From assembly GCA_037440525.1 (NCBI GenBank), contig JBBITW010000067.1, forward strand, positions 1 to 17,410: a stretch of DNA of 17,410 nt, read 5' to 3'. Both the position numbers and the translations under genes were made by a program. This DNA comes from JBBITW01 sp037440525 (GTDB lineage Bacteria; Desulfobacterota; BSN033; UBA1163). Below, piece after piece: positions 7,041 to 13,611 of the stretch (positions are counted from its first letter, which is position 1; each line of letters starts with the position of its first letter). The notes beneath the pieces are model-generated. The model did not search any database, was not told where the DNA came from, and saw nothing but the letters and a program-made list of their open reading frames with translations.

Positions 7041-8384
7041 TTAATTTATGAGGCATAGTATCTTTTTAGTAACCTCCATCGGATTTCTTCCGATTACTCG
7101 TATCATGGGTTCTTTGCCTAAATCTCCCCTGTCATAAATGAAATCAGGTATGTTAGTCATCTTTTTAAGGACCTCTTCTACACCCCATTCAAGTGAAGAG
7201 CCCTCCTTATGTTTGATCCTTTTAGGCTCGAGCCTTCGATCGAAGTATCCTCCAGTTAAACCTGCTTTCCTTAACTTTAAAACATTCTCCCTGGAGTATC
7301 TAATATTCATGGCAGATCGATACTCTGGATCAAATCTCATAACCGTGAGGATGATACTGGCTATATGTCTTGAGGAACCAAACTCAGGATCACAGAAATT
7401 TATGATGGAATCCTTAAGACGGGCAATCCTTCCGGGAAATGATGCTACGTCCTCGATTCCCTCAGCATAAGAAAGGGCATAGCCAAAGTTTGAAGAGACT
7501 TCGGGAATGAGATGCCCGATCCTTTTATTCCTTAGAATATCTATAGCCTTCTTCAGCTCCTCAATGATATGGATCCTTTCCATCTCCCTTGAGATATAAA
7601 CATAAGGATTAACAGGACCTATACCTTTCCCAATATCAAGGCCGAATTTAATTGCGAGTGAAACAAAGGATTTTGCCTTTCTAACCGCATCATAGATGGT
7701 TTCACCTTTTGCCAAAAGGGTTGCTATGGCTGAGGCAAAGGTGCAACCTGTTCCGTGGCTATTATTTGATGGAATCCTTTCTCCTCCAATCAAATCGTAT
7801 TTATTTCCATCGTAGATAAGATCGATGGCATCTCCCTTGAGGTGACCTCCTTTTATCACCACATTCTTTGCTCCCATCCGATAGATAAGGCGAGCCGCTT
7901 TTTTCATCTCCTCTATGGAATAAACTTCTATTCCTGTAAGGAGAGAGGCCTCTATGAGGTTCGGGGTAACAACCGTTGAGAGGGGAATCAACCTCTTGAT
8001 CATAGCCTCTCGTGCATCGTTCTTAAGAAGGGAGACACCATCTTTGGAAATCATAACTGGATCGATGACCAATCTTTTTACCCTGTATTGTCTTATCTTT
8101 TTGGCGATAATATCTATAATCTCACTATCAAGAAGCATACCTGTCTTTATAGCATCTACTCCGATATCGGAAAGGACAGAGTCAATCTGTTTTGCAACAA
8201 AGCTTGCTGGAATCTCATTGATGGCCTGGATACCCAGAGTATTCTGGGCTGTGAGGGAGGTAATCACACTCATTCCATAACCTCCAAGAAGGGTAATGGT
8301 TTTTAAATCTGCTTGAATCCCTGCCCCTCCTCCAGAGTCCGATCCAGCAATTGTAAGTATCCTCTTTATCGAATCTGTTTTCAT
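7041..8384 (-). CDS. thiD: bifunctional ThiD-ThiN (HMP-P kinase / thiamin-phosphate synthase)
   Basis: A 447-residue fusion. Residues 1-265 are ThiD, the kinase converting HMP-P to HMP-PP: AGSDSGGGAGIQADLKT near the N-terminus and SHGTGCTF with catalytic Cys214. Residues about 272-447 are ThiN, the ThiE-unrelated thiamin-phosphate synthase typical of archaea and some bacteria (IPEVSSNFGYAL, FPGRIARL, FGSSRHIAS, GGYFDRR, MIRVIGRNP). The protein can thus both activate the pyrimidine and join it to the thiazole, so no ThiE is needed. It is the first gene after the TPP riboswitch. No Shine-Dalgarno sequence is visible upstream of the ATG. CTGTTT and AAACAG (8375-8380 and 8393-8398 on the + strand) could place the start codon in a 12-nt loop. 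Confidence 0.95.
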   Translation of the reverse strand: MKTDSIKRILTIAGSDSGGGAGIQADLKTITLLGGYGMSVITSLTAQNTLGIQAINEIPASFVAKQIDSVLSDIGVDAIKTGMLLDSEIIDIIAKKIRQYRVKRLVIDPVMISKDGVSLLKNDAREAMIKRLIPLSTVVTPNLIEASLLTGIEVYSIEEMKKAARLIYRMGAKNVVIKGGHLKGDAIDLIYDGNKYDLIGGERIPSNNSHGTGCTFASAIATLLAKGETIYDAVRKAKSFVSLAIKFGLDIGKGIGPVNPYVYISREMERIHIIEELKKAIDILRNKRIGHLIPEVSSNFGYALSYAEGIEDVASFPGRIARLKDSIINFCDPEFGSSRHIASIILTVMRFDPEYRSAMNIRYSRENVLKLRKAGLTGGYFDRRLEPKRIKHKEGSSLEWGVEEVLKKMTNIPDFIYDRGDLGKEPMIRVIGRNPMEVTKKILCLIN

Positions 8385-8400
8385 AGTTTATTAAACAGTT

Positions 8401-8439
8401 TTAAAAATAAAAACCGTAATTCCATAAAAGGCATTACGG
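8401..8439 (-). terminator. intrinsic terminator of the TPP riboswitch
   Basis: On the - strand, CCGTAAT pairs with ATTACGG (8414-8420 and 8433-8439 on the + strand), with a G-C rich extension GCC/GG inside, followed directly by TTTTTATTTTT (8401-8413). It sits 12 nt after the aptamer and before the thiDN start. This argues that TPP binding acts by premature transcription termination rather than only by blocking translation. Confidence 0.88.
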
Positions 8440-8451
8440 CTTCCTTTTCTC

Positions 8452-8545
8452 CGCTTCCCTTCGCTGGAATTACCCAAACAGGTTCAGAGGGTCTCCCCAT
8501 CTTATATTGGATGAGGACTCTCAGCCCAAATGAGCTCCCCTAGCG
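8452..8545 (-). ncRNA. TPP riboswitch (THI element) aptamer
   Basis: The - strand carries the conserved THI-box blocks in order: GGGGAGC, GGGCTGAGAG (around 8518-8527), GACCCTCTGAACCTG, then ACCTGTTTGGGTAATTCCAG and CGAAGGGAAGCG (8452-8483). The outer P1 stem is CGCT/AGCG (8542-8545 with 8452-8455). A strong promoter lies upstream (8567-8595) and a terminator downstream (8401-8439), completing a standard TPP-repressed leader for thiDN-thiC. Confidence 0.97.
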
Positions 8546-8566
8546 TCATTTATAATTTTATATATA

Positions 8567-8595
8567 TTATTACAAAAAGATATGATTCATGTCAA
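8567..8595 (-). promoter_or_regulatory. sigma70-type promoter of the thi operon
   Basis: TTGACA (8590-8595, - strand) is followed by exactly 17 nt and TAATAA (8567-8572). The start predicted about 7 nt downstream falls near 8560, so the transcript would enter the TPP aptamer within about 15-20 nt. Perfect -35, optimal spacing and correct placement support it. Confidence 0.8.
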
Positions 8596-8606
8596 ATATC
8601 ACCCTC

Positions 8607-8725
8607 GAGAGCTCTGGAAAAGTCCTGAAATGACTGGGGAGGTAGGGTTCCAAACCCTTCGAATGCTTTTCCACCCCACCTCCCCAGTCTATAAGAATAG
8701 TTTTTAATACTTTTTCAGAGATCTC
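8607..8725. mobile_element. family-B inverted-repeat element, full copy
   Basis: A 119-bp element with imperfect terminal inverted repeats. The left end is GAGAGCTCTGGAAAAGT and the right end, reversed, is GAGATCTCTGAAAAAGT. An inner stem pairs GACTGGGGAGGT (8632-8643) with ACCTCCCCAGTC (8678-8689). It shares 35 identical bases with 5611-5645 and clear similarity in both arms with the element at 13502-13606. The flanking 5-mers (CCCTC, CCCAC) do not match, so no target duplication survives or the true ends differ. It carries no gene and is best described as MITE-like. Confidence 0.75.
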
Positions 8726-8766
8726 CCCACACCTTAATCTCCTCTCCTCGAGGCTGTGTCACAATG

Positions 8767-8811
8767 AGGTATATGCCATGTTTGTCATTCCGAGCAAAGC
8801 GAGGAATCTAT
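8767..8811. repeat. dispersed GTCATTCCGAGC repeat
   Basis: Two overlapping matches: 8767-8794 is the inverted partner of 42-69 (27/28), and 8784-8811 (starting GTCATTCCGAGCAAAGCGAG) is the inverted partner of 11983-12010 (27/28). Repeats of the GTCATTCCGAGCGAAGCGAGGAATCT type are scattered through many bacterial chromosomes between genes. No coding potential is seen. Confidence 0.8.
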
Positions 8812-8898
8812 AGAATTTAAAATAAGGGAAGGCACAAGATGCGGTTATTATAATAGGTAGAAAGGTTGATATTTTTAAAAGAATAAAAATAGGTTATA

Positions 8899-9152
8899 AA
8901 TAAACTGTAACCCGTCACTTAAACGGGGCTAAATTAAAAGATCTGGCAGGAATATCCTCGAAAATCTTATCAAGCGGACGATTTAAATTTTTTTGTTAAG
9001 GGTAACCAAGTGACTGATATAGCTGGCCTTTATTTCTTTCGTTCATCTTTTCTTAATTTAAGGGGCATGATAAGGTTACCGCTATAAGATTTTCTCAGAC
9101 ATCCCTGCCAGATCACTAAATTCCCCGCTTCAGTGATGCATTACAATAAACT
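8899..9152. mobile_element. 238-bp MITE (8907-9144) with 8-bp target duplication
   Basis: The sequence AATAAACT occurs exactly at both borders (8899-8906 and 9145-9152). Inside, the two ends are long inverted repeats of about 70 bp. Left reads GTAACCCGTCACTTAAACGGGG... and right, reversed, reads GTAATGCATCACTGAAGCGGGG.... Both then share GATCTGGCAGG and GAAAATCTTAT and end in AGCGG. An inner GGTAACC/GGTTACC pair (9001-9007, 9074-9080) continues the symmetry. There is no transposase; on the - strand an ATG at 9046 opens only 16 codons (to 8996), possibly the remnant start of the parent's transposase. It would need a transposase supplied from elsewhere. The insertion sequence family was not identified. 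Confidence 0.85.
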
Positions 9153-9190
9153 AATTATTCCCCAAATTGTGCGATTTTTTATAATGTAGC

Positions 9191-9208
9191 CGCACCCTTC
9201 AAGGTGCG
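9191..9208. repeat. small palindrome CGCACC/GGTGCG
   Basis: A 6-bp perfect stem with a 6-nt loop lies between the MITE and the MFS gene, about 28 nt before its start. TGTAGCCGCACC...GGTGCG resembles the short palindromic repeats scattered in many AT-rich genomes. It has no following T-run. Just upstream, TATAAT (9179-9184) could be a -10 box for the MFS gene, but no good -35 accompanies it. Confidence 0.5.
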
Positions 9209-9235
9209 AGTGTTTAAAAAACAGGAAAGTTTAAA

Positions 9236-10393
9236 GTGGGATTTAAGATCGAAAATAAAAGTGTCTTTTTTGTAGCTATTTCACAATTTGGTGTGGCATT
9301 TTCTTTCAGTTGTGTTTTGCCTTTCATGCCATTCTATATAACGCAGATTAGTAAATTTGGCCCGAAAGAGACGATGATCTGGATAGGGATCATACTGGGT
9401 TCTGGCCATGTTATGGCAGGTCTGACCTCTTCATTCTGGGGGAGCCTTACAGCGAAAATCAGCCCTAAGCTACTTTTTGAAAGAGGCATGCTCTGCAACG
9501 GGATTCTCTTTTTAATAATGGGTTTTACAGAGAACCTATATCTTTTGTTATTTTTAAGGATTATACAGGGTTCTCTCGGAGGGGTATCTACAATTGGACT
9601 TGTCATCATTTCGTCCATCTCACAAAAGGAGAGGATACATAAAGATTTAAGTTTATATCAAAATTCCATGACCGCAGGTCAATTGATAGGTCCTCCTGTT
9701 GGGGCTTATGTTGCCTCCCTCTTTGGCTATAGAGCCGCATTTATACTCATTTTTATTGTTGTATCTATCTTTCTTGTTTTTTGCCACATATATGTGAAGG
9801 ATATTCCGCGAAGGGAAAGAGATGTTCATAAGGACGGAGGTTATAAAAAGATTCTTTTGTTTGCGTGGGTGTTGAGTTTAATGATTACCATTCATCTGGC
9901 ATTCCTTCCAAGTATACTTCCGAAGATTTTGGAGGGCTTCGGGTTAAGAGGAGGTATTGCACTTAATTCTGCAGGCCTAATAATTATGTCCTACACTGTT
10001 ACAGCACTCTTCGGCAATTACATTCTCAGCCAAATCGCCTCCAAGGTTGGTGTAAGGAGGGTGATTACAATTGCATGTATTCTGGCTTCACTCGCTCAGG
10101 TTTTACTAATCCTTAGTAGAGGCGTTTTTAGTCTGATGATTATAAGAATGATTCAAACAGGTTTAATCGCTCCGCTCTTTCCACTCACTATCTCCTTATT
10201 TGCTAAGGACATAGGGGGAGGAATGATAGGGTTTCTCAATTCTGCAAGATTTGTGGGTATGGCCATAGGTCCTTTGATGGCTACATCAATCCTTGCATAT
10301 TCAAATCTTTTGACCCTTTACCTGATGATCGCTGGTCTAACTATCATTTCATTATGGTTATTTATGAAGTCAGCATTATTAAGGGGGTTGTAG
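9236..10393 (+). CDS. MFS transporter, drug:H+ antiporter (DHA1)-like
   Basis: A 385-residue inner-membrane protein with about 12 hydrophobic segments in two halves split by a basic loop near 170-185 (KDIPRRERDVHK). A degenerate motif A follows TM2 (GLTSSFWGSLTAKISPK, about 62-78). Arg108 in TM4 fits motif B. AGQLIGPPVGAYVA (about 147-160) fits the antiporter motif C of TM5, which points to export driven by protons. The substrate cannot be told. The start is GTG (9236-9238) with AGGAA about 9 nt upstream; no in-frame ATG gives a better choice without cutting TM1. The gene stands alone on its strand, ending 19 nt before the convergent DUF72 gene. It could equally belong to another DHA-type exporter subfamily. 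Confidence 0.9.
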   Translation: MGFKIENKSVFFVAISQFGVAFSFSCVLPFMPFYITQISKFGPKETMIWIGIILGSGHVMAGLTSSFWGSLTAKISPKLLFERGMLCNGILFLIMGFTENLYLLLFLRIIQGSLGGVSTIGLVIISSISQKERIHKDLSLYQNSMTAGQLIGPPVGAYVASLFGYRAAFILIFIVVSIFLVFCHIYVKDIPRRERDVHKDGGYKKILLFAWVLSLMITIHLAFLPSILPKILEGFGLRGGIALNSAGLIIMSYTVTALFGNYILSQIASKVGVRRVITIACILASLAQVLLILSRGVFSLMIIRMIQTGLIAPLFPLTISLFAKDIGGGMIGFLNSARFVGMAIGPLMATSILAYSNLLTLYLMIAGLTIISLWLFMKSALLRGL

Positions 10394-10412
10394 GTAATTC
10401 TTTTAAGGGGTT

Positions 10413-11219
10413 TTATTTTTCAGAGACCCCGTTCAAGACCATCTTCTTTAATGTAAGGGCATTTTTTACAGCGAAACCGAAGGCATCATTGTTGAAATAG
10501 ACAAAGATATCTTTACCCTTTGACTGCCAATCCTTTATCTTTTTTGCCCATTCCTTTAACTCATTATCAGAATAATTAGAGCCATATAGAACCTCACCTC
10601 CGTGAAGACGGATATAAACGGTTCTGGAAGTAATCCTCTCAATAAAGGGTAGTCCTGAACCATGGGCAATACAGAGGGAATAATTAAATTCTCTCAATAT
10701 CTGAAACGAAGCTTCGGAGAACCAGGATTCATCTCTAAATTCAAAGCTATGGCGAAGAGCCTTAGAATGCGGAAGTGTTGATAATAGGACACAGAATTCT
10801 TCTAACCTCTCCTTATGAAATTCGAATCGTGGAGGAAGTTGCCAAAGTATAACCCCCAATTTTTCCTTTAAAGGTGATGCACGCTCCAAGAATAGTGATA
10901 GTGGTTCCCTGCAATCCCTGAGCCTTTTGATATGGGTTATAAACCGGCTCCCCTTTACAGAGAATGAAAATTTTTCTGGCGTTCTCTTATACCATCCTTC
11001 AAAGGTCTCTTTCTTAGGTAAACGATAGAATGTGACATTTAGCTCTACCGTATCAAAATATTTTGCATAGAATTCAAGCCATTTTTTCTGTGGCAGATCT
11101 TCTGGATAAAAGACACCATTCCACCAGTGGGGATAGTTATAGCCACTCGTTCCAATAAGAATAGCATTTTCAGCCTTCAATTGCAGGTTTTTAATTTTAG
11201 GATCTCTTTGAAAGATCAA
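10413..11219 (-). CDS. DUF72 (YecE-like) TIM-barrel protein
   Basis: A 268-residue soluble protein of the DUF72 family, whose biochemical function is not established. Family marks are GTSGYNYPHWW near residue 23, FYAKYFDTVELNVTFYRLP, FSFSVKGSRFITH, GVILWQLPPRF, FEFRDESWF, and YIRLHG. The usual N-terminus of the family begins almost at ILIGTSGY, so the first 20 or so residues are an extension or a start mis-set. The best upstream start is TTG at 11217-11219, which overlaps the rhomboid stop as TTGA, so translation would be coupled. No ATG is available in frame nearby. The C-terminal part DIFVYFNNDAFGFAVKNA matches the closing segment of the family. Confidence 0.88.
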   Translation of the reverse strand: MIFQRDPKIKNLQLKAENAILIGTSGYNYPHWWNGVFYPEDLPQKKWLEFYAKYFDTVELNVTFYRLPKKETFEGWYKRTPEKFSFSVKGSRFITHIKRLRDCREPLSLFLERASPLKEKLGVILWQLPPRFEFHKERLEEFCVLLSTLPHSKALRHSFEFRDESWFSEASFQILREFNYSLCIAHGSGLPFIERITSRTVYIRLHGGEVLYGSNYSDNELKEWAKKIKDWQSKGKDIFVYFNNDAFGFAVKNALTLKKMVLNGVSEK

Positions 11220-11884
11220 TGATAATAATCCCTATCGGATCCATTTTGATGCCACTTTTTTTTGTAATATTCGCGGCGAATCTTTCCTCTGATGGCAGGG
11301 TAAGCCATATATAAAAGACCAAAAATCAGTCCACCCAAATGGGTAAGATGAGCGATTCCTCCTCCCGTTCCCTCAATGGAGGAGAAGAGTTCTATGAGGC
11401 CAAAAATTATTACCATATATTTTGCAGGGATGGGAAATAGAAAATAGATATATATGAGACGGTTTGGGAAAAGCCAGCCAAAAGCGAGTAGGATACCATA
11501 GATTGCTCCAGAAGCACCAATTATGGGTATGAACTGGTTTGGAGTTAAAACCACTGTAGAGATACCAGCACCTATCCCGCAGAAAAAGAAATATTTTAAA
11601 AATTTCTTCGATCCCCAATAATTTTCCAGATCTCCCCCAAACATCCAAAGTGCTAAAAGGTTGAATAGTATATGGGATATACCTCCGTGGAGGAATATAT
11701 ATGTAAAAAGTTGCCAGAGAAAGTATTTTTTCCAGACAAGAATCGGGACGAGTCCAAGATAGACATTTATCCATCTGCTTACAAGCATTTGAAGAAGAAA
11801 GACTGCGACCATGATGATGATCAATTTTTTTATTACAGGTGTAAGGCCATATCCGAATGAGAATCTATATCTGTAATATGTCAT
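11216..11884 (-). CDS. rhomboid-family intramembrane serine protease
   Basis: A 222-residue membrane protein with about six transmembrane segments. Rhomboids cleave membrane proteins inside the bilayer with a Ser-His dyad. Here Ser125 lies in IIGASGAIYG and His182 in AHLTHLGGLIFG, both in the expected context. The L1 region (WQLFTYIFLHGGISHILFN, about 57-75) has the conserved HxxxxHxxxN pattern of oxyanion-stabilising residues. The length suits a minimal six-helix rhomboid; the C-terminus is a short basic tail (RREYYKKKW). GAGGGGAG lies a few bases before the ATG. It is the first gene of a two-gene operon with the DUF72 gene. Substrates are unknown. Confidence 0.93.
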   Translation of the reverse strand: MTYYRYRFSFGYGLTPVIKKLIIIMVAVFLLQMLVSRWINVYLGLVPILVWKKYFLWQLFTYIFLHGGISHILFNLLALWMFGGDLENYWGSKKFLKYFFFCGIGAGISTVVLTPNQFIPIIGASGAIYGILLAFGWLFPNRLIYIYFLFPIPAKYMVIIFGLIELFSSIEGTGGGIAHLTHLGGLIFGLLYMAYPAIRGKIRREYYKKKWHQNGSDRDYYH

Positions 11885-11952
11885 TTCACTCCCCTCAGGA
11901 AATAGATTTAACCTAAATCGAGCGATTTTTTACTAAAAGTATTTATTTATCA

Positions 11953-12010
11953 GTCATTGCGAGCTGAAGGCGTGGAAATATCATAGATTCCTCGCTTCGC
12001 TCGGAATGAC
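11953..12010. repeat. dispersed palindromic repeat between regulator and rhomboid genes
   Basis: GTCATTGCGAGC (11953-11964) and GCTCGGAATGAC (11999-12010) form outer arms of an imperfect hairpin. Bases 11983-12010 match the reverse complement of 8784-8811 at 27 of 28 positions. A decayed half copy (CCTCGAAATGAC, about 12039-12050) follows. The remainder of the 11885-12101 gap is AT-rich with no promoter I would defend. Confidence 0.75.
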
Positions 12011-12101
12011 AATTTGAAAGAGATTTCTTCAGCTTAGCCTCGAAATGACAATCTACAATCTCTCAATTTAGATTTAAGTGAATCTTTTTTGGATTAAACT
12101 A

Positions 12102-13469
12102 TTATAACTGAATTTCATATTTTTTCATCTTATATCTAAGAACCCTTTCACTTATACCAAGGCTTTGAGCAGCCTTTGTCTGTATACCATGATGCTGACG
12201 AAGTGCCTGGAGAATCAGTTCCTTTTCGATCTCTTCGAGGGATTCTGGTAGGCTTTTCCCCTTTGGAAGAATCTCCAATTTTCCTTCATTTTTTTCTTCC
12301 CGAAGGTGAAAAGGGAGGTCTTGTGTTTTTATGATTTCTCCCTGGCAGAGCACCACAGCCCTTTCAATAATGTTTTCAAGTTCCCGAATATTCCCAGGGT
12401 AAGGATAGCGAAGCAATAATGCCCTTGCCTCCCTGGAAATATCTATTATATTTTTCCTGTTCTTTTCTGAAAACCTCTTCAGAAAGTAGTCAATGAGAAG
12501 TGGTATATCTTCCCTCCTCTCTCTTAGGGGAGGAAGGGAGATGGAGATTACATTCAGGCGATAGTAGAGATCTTCCCTGAAGTTGCCATTCTTCATCTCC
12601 TCTTCGAGGTTACGATGGGTAGCAGCAATGACCCGCACATCTGTCCTTATATTGGTGTTAGAGCCCAGCCGCTGGAACTCCTTTTCCTGCAATATCCTTA
12701 AGAGTTTTACCTGGATAGCAGGGGATAGTTCTCCAATCTCATCGAGGAAAATGGTTCCACCATCTGCTTCTTCAAATCTGCCAATTCTTCTCTGGATTGC
12801 TCCTGTGAAGGCACCCTTTTCATGGCCGAAGAGTTCACTTTCGAGGAGGTTTTCTGGTATAGCTGAGCAACTTACCTTGATAAAATGTTTTTCCGAGCGT
12901 GGGCTTGCGTAGTGGATGGCATTGGCAATCAATTCCTTTCCAGTTCCGCGTTCACCTCTGATAAGGACAGTGGCTTGACTGGGTGCGATTCGTGCAACAA
13001 GCCCCATGACCTCCTCCATCTTTGGACTTCCATAGATGATATTACTAAATTGATAACGTTCCTGAAGTTTTGCCTTTAACTCCCTGTTCTCTTTAATGAG
13101 GTTTGATCTTTCAAGAACCTTTTGAAAAATCAGAAGTAGCTCATCAAGATCGATTGGTTTGGTAAGATAATCCACAGCCCCTTCTTTCATAGAAGCTACA
13201 GCTGTTTCAACTGTTCCATATGCAGTCATCATCACCACAGGAATATCAGGGAAAAGGCCTCTTATCCGTTTTAATGTCTCCAGACCATCAAGTTCTGGCA
13301 TACGATAATCTATAAGTGCGATGTCATAAAAATCCCCTTTAAGCTTTTCAATTGCTTCTTTTCCACTTGCTACCGCATCCACTGAAAAGCCTTCCTTTTT
13401 GAGAAAGCCCTCGAGGAGTTTTCTCTGACTCTCCTCATCCTCAGCTATCAGTATTTTTGCCTTTTCCAT
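12102..13469 (-). CDS. NtrC-family sigma54-dependent response regulator (ZraR/AtoC-like)
   Basis: A 455-residue enhancer-binding protein. The receiver (1-120) has DE at 11-12, acceptor Asp54 in LIDYRMPELDG and Lys104. The AAA+ domain (about 145-385) has Walker A GERGTGKE (172-179), the sigma54-contact loop GAFTGA (219-224) and Walker B GGTIFLDEIGEL (237-248). A Fis-type HTH fills about 410-455 (TKAAQSLGISERVLRYKMKK). It should hydrolyse ATP to open sigma54 promoters when phosphorylated by the kinase encoded just upstream. AGGA lies about 8 nt before the ATG. Its likely targets include its own operon, since a sigma54-type promoter and upstream sites precede the ZraP-like gene. The 135-nt gap to the kinase is caused by an inserted element. 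Confidence 0.96.
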   Translation of the reverse strand: MEKAKILIAEDEESQRKLLEGFLKKEGFSVDAVASGKEAIEKLKGDFYDIALIDYRMPELDGLETLKRIRGLFPDIPVVMMTAYGTVETAVASMKEGAVDYLTKPIDLDELLLIFQKVLERSNLIKENRELKAKLQERYQFSNIIYGSPKMEEVMGLVARIAPSQATVLIRGERGTGKELIANAIHYASPRSEKHFIKVSCSAIPENLLESELFGHEKGAFTGAIQRRIGRFEEADGGTIFLDEIGELSPAIQVKLLRILQEKEFQRLGSNTNIRTDVRVIAATHRNLEEEMKNGNFREDLYYRLNVISISLPPLRERREDIPLLIDYFLKRFSEKNRKNIIDISREARALLLRYPYPGNIRELENIIERAVVLCQGEIIKTQDLPFHLREEKNEGKLEILPKGKSLPESLEEIEKELILQALRQHHGIQTKAAQSLGISERVLRYKMKKYEIQL

Positions 13470-13496
13470 ATCGATTCCTTAGAAAGGGTTATTTTC

Positions 13497-13611
13497 AAAT
13501 TGAGACATCTAAAAAAGCATTAAATAATGACTTTTAGACTGGGGGAGGGAGGTGAAAAATTTGGAACCCTCCTCCCCAGTCATTTCATGACTTTTTCATA
13601 GCTCTCAAATT
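13497..13611. mobile_element. 105-bp family-B MITE (13502-13606) with 5-bp target duplication
   Basis: AAATT is present on both sides (13497-13501 and 13607-13611). The element's ends are inverted: GAGACATCTAAAAAAG on the left, GAGAGCTATGAAAAAG read from the right. The centre forms a long GACTGGGG.../...CCCCAGTC stem. It overlaps the last two bases of the kinase stop codon. Deleting the element plus one AAATT keeps the same TGA stop and leaves 25 nt between kinase stop and regulator start, a normal operon gap. The stem lies in the transcript upstream of the regulator and might lower its expression. Confidence 0.85.

Noticed and set aside
7954..8280. 108-codon + strand frame opposite thiDN
   Set aside because: A shadow of the well-conserved ThiD frame; no RBS and no recognisable protein features.
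8996..9046. 16-codon - strand frame in the 238-bp element as a real gene
   Set aside because: Too short, weak RBS, no recognisable protein; at most the remnant start of a lost transposase.
12069..12090. Intrinsic terminator AGATT...AATCT followed by T-run on the + strand
   Set aside because: The stem is only 5 A/T-rich pairs and there is no + strand gene upstream to terminate.
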